Source: Brassica napus (Eukaryota > Streptophyta > Magnoliopsida > Brassicales > Brassicaceae). Taken from it: a stretch of 64,000 nucleotides of DNA. Of this stretch, positions 12,487 through 23,644 are shown one piece after another. The position numbers and the translations under genes are program-made. The notes beneath the pieces were generated by a model. That model saw nothing but the letters and a program-made list of their open reading frames with translations, did no database searches and had not been told where the DNA came from. The stretch's first letter is position 1. Every line of letters begins with the position of its first letter. The stretch is from positions 39,434,208-39,498,207 of the forward strand of contig NC_063452.1 of NCBI RefSeq assembly GCF_020379485.1. Direction: 5' to 3'.

Positions 12487-12500
12487 TGGCAACGGCGCCA
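12487..12500 (-). other. Primer binding site, tRNA-Asp type
   Basis: The minus strand reads TGGCGCCGTTGCCA six bases inside the 5' LTR end. This is the primer site known for Athila elements and fixes the element's orientation. Confidence 0.88.
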
Positions 12501-12506
12501 ATTTGA

Positions 12507-14081
12507 TGATAGGAGTTTCAAGGCTCCTAATCAAATGTTGTAGAATAAAGGATGTCAAACCAGTTCTAAGTGATTCTAAAGCAAAGGGAATGCAAGACCA
12601 TGCTTAATCTAAGTGTTATCAATTGGTGAGATGATTTTTGAACTAGAATGCTACTAAAATGCAATAAAGGACAAAGCTTTCTTTCTTATGAGATAAGAGA
12701 ACTCATGGGCTAAAGGAATTGACCTTGGGTGATCAAGTTTCAATCTAAAGGTGTTAACTTTCAACCAATCTATCTACCTTAAACCTAGACACCATCCTAA
12801 ACAAACTCTATCTCTAGATGAATGTTCATTTACTAAGATAACTCAAGCATCAAATCTCTTTGGTTGAATGTTATCTAAGTAATCACTAATCTCAAGTCTA
12901 CTAGCCATCTTAACACCTTTAACAACAAATCTCTTTGGTAAATAATGTTAAAAGCTTAGGAGAGTTGGTTCAGGCATTTCATCAAACACCTTTCAGGCAT
13001 GAAATGCATATAGCTCAACTTTAGAGAGACCAACTCTAAAGTTGCATTAAAAGCACTCTACTAGCAAGGAACAAGATGGATCTATACTAAATAAAACACC
13101 TTAGATCTACCTTAATCACCCTTAGTCTCCCTAACCCATGAATCCAAAGATGACTACTCACTACTCTTCATGATGAGCCCAGGAATCAATGATGATTTGG
13201 TGCTAATCATGATTAGTGATCCCAATAATCAAGCAATCACAAGAGAAAATGATCAAGGTAAGAACTTTCACCTAAAAGTTCTTTGTGATTAGATAGAAAA
13301 CAAGATAAGATCCCCTCTTGGGATTACAAAAGTATTTATATGTCTTTGGTAAACCTAATGGTTTCCATTAAAAAGTCTAAAAAGCCCTTGAAAACATTAA
13401 AATTCGACTAAGGTAAAGTCTCGACTCGGGTCAAGACGATCGGCACCAACCCGCGTGGCCTTCCCCGCGTTGGATCTTCGACGACACTCCTTCTTCATGC
13501 GAGCGGGTAAGGGTCCCCGCGCTGCTTCACCCGCGTGACTCCTCAAACAAAGCTCTTCGGCAACGCGGGTAAGGGAAGATGGAGATCACCCGCGTCTTCG
13601 TCCCCGCGTGAAGACGTCGACAATCCTTCTAGCTCGTGCGAGCGGGTAGTCAACCCCGCGTGCCTCTTCCCGCGTGCCTCCTCCGATTTGGTCTTTCCGT
13701 GACGCGGGGTAAATGGACTCGGGGTGTTGCAACCCGCGTGAGACTGGCGTTGATGTGGCTTTCGGCGCGAGCGGGTACTGCTTCCCGAGTTGCTCAACCC
13801 GCGAGGAGTTCTTCATTTCTTCTTCTCGACATCTCGACGCGGGTAAACTAAACCGCATTGGTTCTCCCCGAGTTGAACTGGCTTGAACTCGAACTAACTT
13901 CATTTTCATCTTTTCTTTAACTCCCATGCCTCTAAACACCTCCAATCACTCCATAGGTCACTCTAATACCTGATAAAGACACATGAATGCAATATGGATC
14001 CTAAAGTTGTTAAATTTCTAATCTATATGATCATTATGTACAATATGAATGGTTAAAGCAATGCAAATATGCAAGATATCA
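12507..14081 (-). repeat. 5' LTR of the Athila-like element (full length)
   Basis: Full-length partner of 920-2174. Ends are TGATATC and CTATCA on the minus strand. It retains 315 bases (13133-13447) missing from the other LTR. Within these the minus strand has a TATA-like CATATAAATACT at about 13332-13343, the best candidate core promoter. The GC-rich CCCGCGT/ACGCGGGT cluster occupies 13447-13860. Confidence 0.92.
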
Positions 14082-16438
14082 AACTTGTACTTACACCCCT
14101 CAACAAAATGGAGTTTCAGAAAGAATGAACCAAACAATTATGGATAAAGTGACGTGTATGTTAGCCGAATCTGGTTTGGACCAATATTTCTGGACAGAGG
14201 CAGCATCTATGGCAAGCTACTTGATTAATAGGTCACCTAGCTCTACTCTGATTTCAAATTACCTGAGGAAGTTTGACCAGCGACCAAACAAGAGTTAGGA
14301 CATCTACGAACGCTTGGTGTTCAGCATTTGTTCATGTGGTAGAAGAGAAGACAAGGCCTAGAGCACTTAAAGGCGTGTTTGTGGGGTATCCAATGGGAAC
14401 TAAGGGATATAGAGTTTGGATACCACAAGAAGGAAGATGTAGAACGAGTAAAAACATTGTCTTCAATGAAGATGAGATATACAAGAAAATGTTTGCTAAG
14501 GAAAATGACGGCACTAAGGTGGCTACTGAAAAAGATAAACACCAAGATAAGAAAGCTAAGAAGAAAGTATCATTCAGTGATGAATTGATCAGGGGACCTT
14601 CTCCATATTCTGAATCTGAAGATGCACCTGATCAAGGTTGAAAAGATTCATCATCGGACAGCTCTAACAGTTCAAATGACTAGGAACATGATCAGGAAGT
14701 TGACAGTGAGAGTGGCGACACTGAAACTCTAGATACCTATATTCTGGCACGAGACAGAGAAAGAAGAACAAATGTGAGACCACCATCTTGATATGAAGAT
14801 GGAAACTTTGTAGCTTACGCGCTCAATGTTATTGAAGACTTAAAGGTAGAAGAACCAAAGTCGAATAAGGAAGCTATGAAAAGCAGAGAAATAAACTTTT
14901 GGAAAGGTGCGGCTGAGGAAGAGATTGAGTCTCACATGAAGAACAGAACACGTGATCTCATTGATAGGCATATCAAGGCAAAACTTATTGGATGCAGGTG
15001 GATTTTTAAGCTAAATCCAGGAATTCCAGGTGTTGAGGATAAGAGATATAAGGGCATATTGGTTGAAAAAAGAACATTCTCAGACAGAAGGGATTGATTA
15101 TAACGAGATCTTCTCACAAGCTGTGAAACATGTCTCCATTAGGTTTATGTTGTCAGTTGTGGTCAACCTTGATTTTAAACTAGAACAGATGGATGTTAAG
15201 ACCGCTTTTCTACATGGAAGTTTGGAAGAGAGGATCCCTATGACTCAACTTGGAGGTTTTTCATAAAACCAGGCACATAGAATAAAGTATGCCTGCTAAG
15301 GAAGTTTATGTATTGTTTGAAACAGTCTCCAAGGAGATGGAACCAACGTTTCAACAATTTTATGTAGGATCAACTATTTGATAGAAGCAGTAAAGAACCT
15401 TGTGTTTACATGAGGAACATACAAACTGATAAGGCTATATATTTACTCCTATAGGTCGATAACATGTTGATTGCATCAAGAAACAAGAAAGTTATCAAAG
15501 ACCTTAGGGAGAAGCTAAATAGAGAGTTTGAAATGAAATATAGGGGAAGAACTTCTAGAATCTTGGGTATGGATATTATAAGAGACATATAGAAAGGGAC
15601 ATGATTCTGTCTCAAGGAAAATATTTGGAAAAGGTACTGAGGACTTTTGGAATGCAAGACGCTAAGGCTGTAATCACTCAGCATCGTCGCAGTTTAAGCT
15701 TAAGATCTGACAGAGAAAGAATGGAAAGAAGAGGCAGAGCATATGGAAAGGATTCCTTATGCCAGTGTCGATGAAAGCTTGGTGGGTTCAAGACCCGGCC
15801 TAGGCTTTGCAGTAGGTTATATCAGTTGCTTCATGAGTAAACCAGGAAGGGACCATTGGTCAGCAGTCAAGTGGGTTCTAAGGTATTTAAAGGGAGCGGT
15901 TGATTCAAACTTAACATTCAAGAAACATTCTACATTCAAGCTAGAAGGTTTCTCAGACTCAGATTATGCTATAGATATGGACATGAGACGTTCAGTTACA
16001 TGTTATTTATTCAAAATTGGAGGCAATACAATTTCATGGAAATATTGTCTACAATCAGTTGTTGCACTATCTACTACATAAGCGGAATATATGGCAATGA
16101 ATGAAGCAGCCAAAGAAGCAATGTGGTTAAAAGGTCTATCTTCCAAACTAGAATTCAAGAAAGACAATATCAAACTCAATTGCGATTTACAAAGTGCCCT
16201 AGCTCTAGCAAGGAATCCAGTTCATCACGAGAGAACTAAACACATAGACACCAAGTTTTATTTCATTCGAGACCTAGTAGAAGCATGCGATATTTTCCTA
16301 AACAAGATACATGTTACAGTCGATCCGGTTGATTTTCTAACGAAGACAATATCTGGTCAGAAGTTCCAGCTTTGTTGTGAGATTTTGAATGTCCACTCAT
16401 TGGACAAGAGGGAGCTCAAGGTGATTCAAGTTTCGTGA
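14082..16438 (+). pseudogene. Ty1/copia pol pseudogene, 3' part (integrase core, RT, RNase H)
   Basis: Resumes in the integrase core at TCTYTPQQNG, continues through the integrase C-terminal region (GVFVGYP near 14370, IVFNEDE near 14455) and RT (WKGAAEEEI, GCRWIFK, DVKTAFLHGSLEE). The YVDD catalytic box near 15455 now has a stop for Tyr and Asn for the second Asp. RNase H follows from 15950 (GFSDSDYA; the ALSTT-AEYMA motif split by a TAA at 16079; TKHIDTKFYFIRD). Many stops and shifts mean this copy is long dead and older than the Athila insertion. About 50 residues of integrase expected between the 919 and 14082 junctions are absent. Confidence 0.88.
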
Positions 16439-17830
16439 TTTCATCCTCGAAAATCACAAGTAAAAACATGAGTTAGTGATTACGAATTAGAATCAAAAGA
16501 CAACTTGAAGTATCATGACAAAGAAAGAAGGAATCACCTGGGGTATATGTTGAATCAAAAAGAGGTCTCGGTTCAGGTGGAGTTCGAACCATCAAACAGT
16601 CACGAGTTTGAGTTTAAGAAATACTCGAGTATTTTTCGAGTAAGTCTAAGGTCCGAGAAATCGGAATCATCACCAACCATCTTCAAAGAAAGCAAAACCT
16701 ACAGCAAGCAACAATGAATAATTGTTAGTAACAAACTCGAGAAGGTTACAAAACAAAAGATTCTTTCGAAGCTTACTAAAAGGACGTGGAAGCGTGTTAA
16801 CAGCTCATCGAGCTGAATTGGTTGCTAGATTGAGAAAGGGTTTTCAAGATCGGAGCTGAAAAAACTCCTCACTGAGTTAAAACCAATTTGTGAAAGACGA
16901 CAAGAGTTAGATCTGTGAATATTGAACACATCAAAGGAAGGTTCTTTGAGAAAGGTTCTTACTTGCTTTACAAAAGTGCTGGAGTATGATGGTGAAGCTC
17001 CAGGTGGAGCTAATGGCATTACGGAGAAGGCAAATGATCACCGGAGAAGACATACAAGAGACAAGTTCAGAATCAGTAAATCTCAAGAAAGATCTCTCTA
17101 TATATTCTTTGCAGATGATCCTAATCTCTAAAGGAGAGAAGAAGTGAAGTCATCACGGCTTCATCGACCATAATTTCTCGCAGTGGAGCTTCGAGTTCTT
17201 ACGGAGGAGAAGTTTCGAGAGTAAGAGAGAGAGAAGTGGAAGATCAAGACTGATTCTCCACTTACAGACAAAGAGACATGAGTAGGGTTTGTCGGCGAAC
17301 GGCATTGGGCTGGGCTGATGGGCTTAGACCAAGCTGGTGGAGATTTTTGAGGCTTGGATTTAACCGAGAGCTTGATGGGCCAGCACAGCAGCGGATCGTC
17401 CTGGGCCAAGTCTACAAAGGCCCACTCCAGCAGGTTGATCTCGTCACATGCACATATATAAAAAGATGGTTAGTATGTTATTAGGTCAACAAAAAAGGAT
17501 AAGCAACAAACAGCAAAAGGTTCCGACAACAACAAGCAATCAGACCAAGCGAAGTGCAAGAGGAAGGAGGCAACAACACAAGACAAATAGCTTAGGCCTA
17601 AGTCTATTTGATCTAACTAGGTTGTTGTATTCTCTTGTTAAGAGTATATGGTTCTTGTGTAACAAACTATCTAGTATCCCTATTTTGGTGATAGCTAGAG
17701 TCTCTTTGATCTAGTGAAATTTGGGATCAGGGGTTCTCCCACGAAATGTACAAGTTAGAGGTCGGAAACTCGTTAAACTTGATTGTGTCATTACTTTCAA
17801 GCTTTAGTTCTAGGTAAAATGTAACTTGAA
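16439..17830 (+). other. Non-coding 3' end of the copia element, probable 3' LTR
   Basis: Directly downstream of copia RNase H. It contains a TATA box (CATATATAAAAAG, about 17452-17464) preceded by GGGCC/TGGGCT motifs, as expected of an LTR promoter. A possible LTR start is TGTTAGTAAC at 16723, but I cannot confirm it because the partner LTR is outside the window, and I could not fix the LTR end. Frames at 16825-17714 do not resemble proteins I know. Confidence 0.5.
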
Positions 17831-18735
17831 TCCTAAGTAAAGCTAATTTTAATCTCTACACATGGGAAAATAGATTCTTATGAGGCTTGATCCAAAATAT
17901 GTAATCTATTTTTTTTACATGGGATGTTAAAATTGTTTCTCTAGCTATATTCGAGATTTTAGTTATTATACATAGCTAATTTAAGCGCCAGGTTTTGTTT
18001 TCAATTTAATTTAACCACCAAATGGTTAATACAAAGTTAGAAATCCTATCCTTGTATATATTAAAAAAGAGGTATGTTGCCAAACAACATAAACAATATT
18101 ACATATAACTATTTATGGTAATTAATCAAAGAAATTATGGAAAGAGTATAAAATGACTCATCAATTCCTTTTATCAAGTATGTATTTATAAACTACATAA
18201 AATAGTTTAATATAATTTTTTTATAGAAATAGATATAGTGGTTTTATATTTTTTTTATATAGAACACTATTTCGAATATAATCATATGGTTGCCCCCACT
18301 TTAGATAGGAAAATCATTATTGGAAGCAACTCTAATGTTTTAGTTCCACAAATAAGATTTCTTTATGTAATAAGAGATCTTCTATAGAGTTTATAATTTA
18401 AAGTATTTTAGTTCATGTTCTTGCAGAAGTTACCTTTAAATAAAATATTGTGTTTTCATCACAGTGACACAAAAAATCGGATAAATATATATTGAATGGT
18501 AACTTTAAAAAATGCGTAAATCATTTTTTTTTTTTGAAAAAATGTCTTACGTCACCAATCAAGTGCAGTTTTTACATGGCTCAGTTAAATGAATATACAT
18601 AAAAGTGAAAATAATTAGCAAATTGGGCGCCTCTAATATTGCAGCATATCAACTATTTGGGTAGTTGATATCCTGCAATATGTAGAAAGGACAAATCAAC
18701 TTTTCTCGGTGATATATAAATGTCATAATAATTAT
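17831..18735. other. AT-rich intergenic DNA with a hairpin and a Helitron-like start
   Basis: No gene seen. At about 18047 the string TCCTTGTATATATTAAAAAAGAGG resembles the TC...TATTAAAA start of Brassicaceae Helitrons, but no matching 3' end could be tied to it. A strong hairpin lies at 18636-18681. Confidence 0.4.
18636..18681. repeat. Inverted repeat, 20 bp arms, 6 base loop
   Basis: Arms 18636-18655 and 18662-18681 are complementary at 19 of 20 positions around the loop TTTGGG. Outer bases are ATATTGCAG and the inner ATATCAACTA. It stands alone, without a recognisable transposon end. Confidence 0.8.
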
Positions 18736-19215
18736 GATAAAAATGAGGTTTGGTAAAATATAAAAGAAATAAAAAAGATATTCTTGTCAGAAAGCAATCT
18801 AATGATGATGGCTATGTAGAGATAGCTGACTATTATTTATTGTGAAGATACCATATAAATTTAAGGGGGTGTATTCAATTTGGAGTTTGAGCTGATTTGT
18901 ATTAAAATGACAAATCCACTGTTATTCAAACATGGATTAAAAAAAATACTTTGAAATCTAGTGTTATTGAACTTGTAATTTTATAAAACACTCTGAAATC
19001 CACTGTTATTGAACAAAATTCAAGTTAGAGATTTTAAAGTGCTTTAAGTGTTTCTAGAGTGTTTGAGAGAAGTTCTTTAGTTATAAAAATAAAAATCCAA
19101 ATCCCATGGTTTTATATGGGATTCTAGAGTTATTTAACAAAAATCACACCAAATTCTCAGATTCTCCTACAATCATTTGAAAACTCATTAAAAATCAGAT
19201 CACTTCAAATTTTAA
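18736..19215. repeat. Tandem duplication, copy 1 (480 bp)
   Basis: Same sequence as 19216-19701, head to tail. It contains a flank plus a MITE-like sequence starting GGGGGTGTATTC at 18865. Its right end is cut before the TATTCAATACCCCC end seen in copy 2. Confidence 0.93.
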
Positions 19216-19701
19216 GATAAAAATGAGGCTTGGTAAAATATAAAAGAAATAAAAAAGATATTCTTGTCAGAAAGCAATCTAATGATGATGGCTATGTAGA
19301 GATAGCTGACTATTATTTATTGTGAAGATACCATATAAATTTAAGGGGGTGTATTCAATTTGGAGTTTGAGCTGATTTGTATTAAAATGACAAATCCACT
19401 GTTATTCAAACATGGATTAAAAAAAATACTTTGAAATCCAGTGTTATTGAACTTGTAATTTTATAAAACACTCTGAAATCCACTGTTATTGAACAAAATT
19501 CAAAATTCAAGTTAGAGATTTTAAAGTGCTTTAAGTGTTTCTAGAGTGTTCGAGAGAAGTTCTTTAGTTATAAAAATAAAAATCCAAATCCCATGGTTTT
19601 ATATGGGATTCTAGAGTTATTTAACAAAAATCACACCAAATTCTCAGATTCTCCTACAATCATTTGAAAACTCATTAAAAATCAGATCACTTCAAATTTT
19701 A
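19216..19701. repeat. Tandem duplication, copy 2
   Basis: Differs from copy 1 by about three substitutions and one 7 base insertion, so the duplication is recent. Confidence 0.93.
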
Positions 19702-19735
19702 TATTCAATACCCCCCCCCCCCCCCCCCCCCCCCC
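19345..19735. mobile_element. MITE-like element with GGGGGTRTT ends and C-run
   Basis: The left end GGGGGTGTATTCAA and the reverse complement of the right end, GGGGGTATTGAATA, form imperfect inverted termini, each followed by a match to CTGATTT about 25 bases inward. The interior has repeated 'aatccactgttattgaac' motifs and no coding frame. The right terminal C-run is expanded to 25 C (19711-19735). I cannot assign a superfamily. Confidence 0.55.
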
Positions 19736-20186
19736 TTAGTGTTTGGTAGATATATTTATTGTTGTGTGAATTGATAAAATTTTGAATAACAGTTAAATTC
19801 AAAAATATTCATAAATATAATCTTGGTTTGTTATGAATGGATAAGCATTAATATGAGTTTCATAACCATTTTAGCAAAGTAAAATAAACATTTTTCTAGA
19901 TATATTTCTAATACTTTATTACCATATATTACATTTTAATCCAAAATATGTGTTATAACCGTCTCATTTGTTTGTTATTTTGTTTGCATATTGCAATATT
20001 TATCTTGCTAATGCTTATGTTATCCGAAAATGATGATGTTATCTTTAGGATTTACAGACCATGTTAATTTTTTTGTACTTCAATATAAACATATACATCT
20101 TAGGCTGGTTTTGTGGTATTACAAAGGTTGCCGTAATATTTATGATGGTAATAGCCAAAAAAAATGTTTTTGTTTTTGCATTTGTA
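19736..20186. other. AT-rich intergenic DNA
   Basis: No gene, repeat or motif that I can support. Confidence 0.6.
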
Positions 20187-20352
20187 ATTTTAATGTGTAT
20201 TATAACTGGATAAATACATTATGGGTTTGACTTGAGATAATATTAAAAAGAGCAATATGTAATAGTGAATTTTAACTGGATATTACAATGTTAGTCCAAA
20301 TACAATTGGTAAGAGCCTGAAAAACATAAAATTTAAACCAGCATGTCACTCT

Positions 20353-22925
20353 TAATAGCTCTAGGTGCATGGACTCTCCGATCCGGATCTATGGAGATTA
20401 ACATCTCTATAACCGAAAGAACATTACTCCATTACTATCAAATCAATATATTTGATGCCTTTATATCACGATGTAGAACACCCCGACTGTGACAATGATG
20501 AAGTCCACATGGAAGGTGTTTCATGTAACATTTAACCTAAAAGCAACAGAAGAAGAAGAAGAAGAGGAAGAAGGTTGCTTGGGCTGATGCGTGTTGTCCC
20601 TATTATTAAGGTGGTCTTGGCTTATGTCGGGTTCAGGGGGTGAGTAGTGTTTTTTTTTTCTGAAACTGATCTGGCGACTCTCTGCTCATCCTTCTTCGTT
20701 GTGGGGGGTCTAGGCGAAACAATAATTGTTACGAGGAGAGATTCTATGGGATGTAAAAGACATGGGTCTAGGTTCATGGGTTTGGAGAAAATTGCTGAGG
20801 TTTAGATCTTTGGCTAAGCAGTTCATCTGTATGGACATAAGAAATGCTTAGACGGTGAGGTTTTGGATGGACATGTGGTACCCTAAAGGTCGCCTGATAG
20901 AGCTTACTGGGGAGCTTGGCACTCAGAAGCTAGGCATTGCAAGAAATGCTAGGATCTATGACGTCTTGGTTGGTGGAGAATGGAGAATTCGGGTTTGTCG
21001 TGATCAACAGCTGCAGCAATTGGTGCAGGAGATTCATCGCTTCCATGTATCTGTAAATGTCATAGATGAGTTTTTGTGGAAACATGGCCAGATGAATATG
21101 GGGATAGGTTTAAATCGACAGATACATGGCAATTAATCAGGAATCATAAGGATAAGGTACAATGGAGTAAATAGTCTGGTTCCCTCATGGTATGATCGTC
21201 TCACTTTTATCCTGCTGGGACTGGTTCTACAAGTCACCATCTATTTCATATGGAGGGAGAGAAATGATAGGATTATAGGAAGCATAACAACATTGCTAAG
21301 CCTGTGCACCATTTTGGCCGATCCATTGACAAAACAGTGAGGAAACCGTATTATGTCCACAAAATATTATTTGAAGCCGAAATTGCAAGGACTGGTGTGT
21401 TGTATTTTTGGGCGCATGTAAAACCTAGAATAGTAGTCTTTTCTACATTTGAATCCGAGGAAAAATCCATAACTTTGTACATGTATTCTTTGAAGAAAAA
21501 GCATCATGTCTCTCAAACTATGACCTCGTTCTATTTATCCCCGAATGTAAAATTTCAATCTTATTTCCCCCACAATATTGAAGTTTCAGACTCATATCTC
21601 CACATATATAAATTTCAAAATCGAAAAACCCATAGAGCATGGTTTAGATTGATTTACTGTTTAAAAGCAAACAACAATTCATTTTAAACCGACAATGAAC
21701 CAAATTAAAACCTGATTGAGACTAAACATGTTAAATAAAACAAAAAACCACCAAATTTAGAACTAGACCCAAATAAATCATTTAACCATTTCGACCAAGA
21801 AATTTAATTGTTCTATAACAAACAAAATCATTATACAAAATCATTAATATAACCAAATCTGTGTATAATAAAACAAATCAATTAAACGATGCTGAACAAT
21901 AAATATTATTTGGTTGAAGAACCCATAAACTCAGATTACTGTTCATCTTCTCTTTCTAGTCTTGCTCATCAATTCATCATCCTTCCTACTACTGTTCATC
22001 ATCACTTTCGTTTAAAAATTAACCAAATATCAATTGTTATTTCGTATTGTGTATGAACAATTTATAGCCAATTAAGCTTGAAATTTCCTTCAGAAACAGA
22101 GAACCCATTTTCACCAACCTTGCCAAAAGATCTAAAATTGCATGTCGATTGATCTGAAACATAACCACATAGATATAGATTGTTCATTCATAAGCATAAA
22201 CAATCTCCAAATAATGTTCTATGGGTAGTACTGTTCATCATAACTTTTGTTTGTTTCTGTTCATCGTCACTTTGGAGTACTGTTTATCATCTTTTTTTAT
22301 CACTTGGATCAAGTTGGTTATATAAATTAATTTGTTTGTTGTGGAGGAATCAAGTTGATTCTTTTAAGGTTTAAATACAGAGAAAGGCTTTTAGGGTTCT
22401 TAGTATTTCAACTATATCGATTTGGGGATTTTATATTTATGGGTTTATTAAAAAATTAATATTGGGTTGAGTTTTATGTCTGGTCTGATTTTGTTTATGG
22501 TAAGATTTTGGTTTGTTCGGTTTACTATCAAGAATTGAATGGGTTTGAAAAAACCAATATTTGTGGGAAAATAAGATTAAAATTTTATATTCGGTGATAA
22601 ATAGAACGAAATCTGGGAGACATCTGATTCTATACGATAGTTTTCGTAGAAAAATAGATCGTTCACCCAGAAAAAAAAGAAAAAAAAAAGAAGAAGAAGA
22701 ATAAACTTGAGGTTGATATGCATTACAGAGAAAGACCGTAATAATTTAGCTAGTACCTAAGGCTCAGATAACTTCATATCAGGTATTGAAACAATTCCAA
22801 CAAGATCATGTTCCATGTACTCAAAACAAAGTTAAAAAAAGATGAAACAGAGGCATTGATCAAATCTTATAACTTAAGTACATTAGGATGATCAAGTCAT
22901 GAGCACCTCATTGGAGTATCAACTC
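20353..22925 (-). pseudogene. CDK-like Ser/Thr kinase pseudogene, copy 1 (two exons, LINE in intron)
   Basis: The upstream exon (about 22925 down to 22757) reads LDHPNVLKL and FEYMEHDLVGIV, kinase subdomains IV-V, and ends in CCTTAG|GT where a Gln codon became a stop at the donor. The downstream exon begins after an acceptor TTGCTTTTAG|GT at 20536 and reads VKCYMKHLP, then CHSRGVLHRDIKASNILI, the HRD catalytic loop typical of plant CDK-like kinases. Within a few codons it jumps to MLISIDPDRR (subdomain XI), so the DFG and APE regions are missing. Stops and a shift end the frame. Intron retention shows DNA-level duplication, not retroposition. The intron holds a LINE fragment (20577-22690). 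Confidence 0.75.
20577..22690 (+). mobile_element. 5'-truncated LINE fragment in the kinase intron
   Basis: From about 20577 the + strand gives RT C-terminal text (WAD, GGLGL near 20575-20630, LIWRL; FWMDMWYPKGRLIEL near 20860-20900; KDKVQWSK near 21150; IYFIWRERNDR near 21240), as in plant LINE ORF2 upstream of RNase H. Multiple stops and internal losses are present and RNase H is not seen. The piece lies between AGAAGAAGAAG strings on both sides (20560s and 22690s), and an A-rich tract (22670-22690) sits at the right end. That fits target-primed insertion into a GAA-rich part of the intron. The 21420-22660 part is AT-rich and not otherwise identified. Confidence 0.6.
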
Positions 22926-23174
22926 TTCGTATTATAACCATATAGTACATAGATAATTTGGATTATGACGTTAACATCCAGAAGATAGACTTTGTATATG
23001 TAATTTGAATGCGTATTATAAACGGATAATACATCACATGTTTGAGTTCAGTTAATATGAAAAAGTGTAATATGTACTCGTGAGTCTTAACTGAATATTA
23101 TAAAGTTAATTCAGATACCATTTGTAATAGCTCGTAAAACATAAAAGTTAAACCAACACCTCACTCTAAAGAGC
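22926..23174. other. Kinase pseudogene 3' flank, duplicated
   Basis: 22999-23174 is similar to 20187-20352, the sequence downstream of copy 1, showing that the duplication extends past the coding remnants. No gene otherwise. Confidence 0.65.
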
Positions 23175-23358
23175 TGTAGTTGAAGAACCTCTCTGATCCG
23201 GATCTATGGAGAGTAAATCATTTATAAGCAGAAGAACATTCAAAACTCCATTACTATCAAAATCAGTAGATTTGATCCCCTTTATATCACGATGAAGAAC
23301 ACCCCGACTGTGACAAATGATGAAACATAGTTAAAGGTTGCTTCATGTAACATTTAAC
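23175..23358 (-). pseudogene. CDK-like Ser/Thr kinase pseudogene, copy 2 (single exon left)
   Basis: After an acceptor GCTGCTTTTAG|GT at 23358 the exon reads VKCYMKQ, shifts once, then gives CHSRGVLHRDIKG and, after SNGVL, LLSIDPDQRG and a short C-terminal tail. It has the same subdomain VIB-to-XI junction as copy 1 and a conserved intron end (atatcaacctcaa). The upstream exon is not found; the retrotransposon repeat begins at 23645. Confidence 0.75.
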
Positions 23359-23375
23359 CTAAAAGCAGCTGAAGA

Positions 23376-23644
23376 ACAAGTTGAGGTTGATATTCTACAT
23401 AATCACACATTCATTGTAAAAACAATTGAAGAAATTGTTTTTAAAATATTATGATGATAAGTAAAGTATTTATATTAGTGTATAGCAGTATATATGCATT
23501 GAGAAATCTATATTATATTAAACGATAAATATTTATATTTTATAAAAAATATAAATATGTTAATAATAGAAATTTATATTTTTATAATACAATCAAATAG
23601 CTAAGAATTAGTTACCCTAAAAACCACACGGCTGTACTTCTTCC
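23376..23644. other. AT-rich DNA
   Basis: Remnant of the kinase intron near 23376-23400, then AT-rich sequence with no feature I can support. Confidence 0.5.

Larger units (their letters stand above)
920..14081 (-). mobile_element. Athila-like Ty3/gypsy LTR retrotransposon, nested in copia
   Basis: Two long direct repeats (920-2174 and 12507-14081) bound an internal region whose genes all read on the minus strand: gag, protease, reverse transcriptase, RNase H, integrase and a third ORF. On the minus strand the LTRs start TGATATC and end CTATCA. A primer binding site (TGGCGCCGTTGCC, the tRNA-Asp type used by Athila) follows the right LTR, and a G-rich polypurine tract (AGTTTGGGGGAGT) precedes the left LTR. 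Length is about 13.2 kb. Each coding frame carries only one or a few stops or frameshifts and the LTRs differ by about four changes in the first 200 bases, so it is fairly young but not intact. No matching target-site duplication is visible. Confidence 0.93.

Noticed and set aside
915..14086. Target-site duplication for the Athila-like element
   Set aside because: Flanks TTTGA and AACTT do not match in any register I tried.
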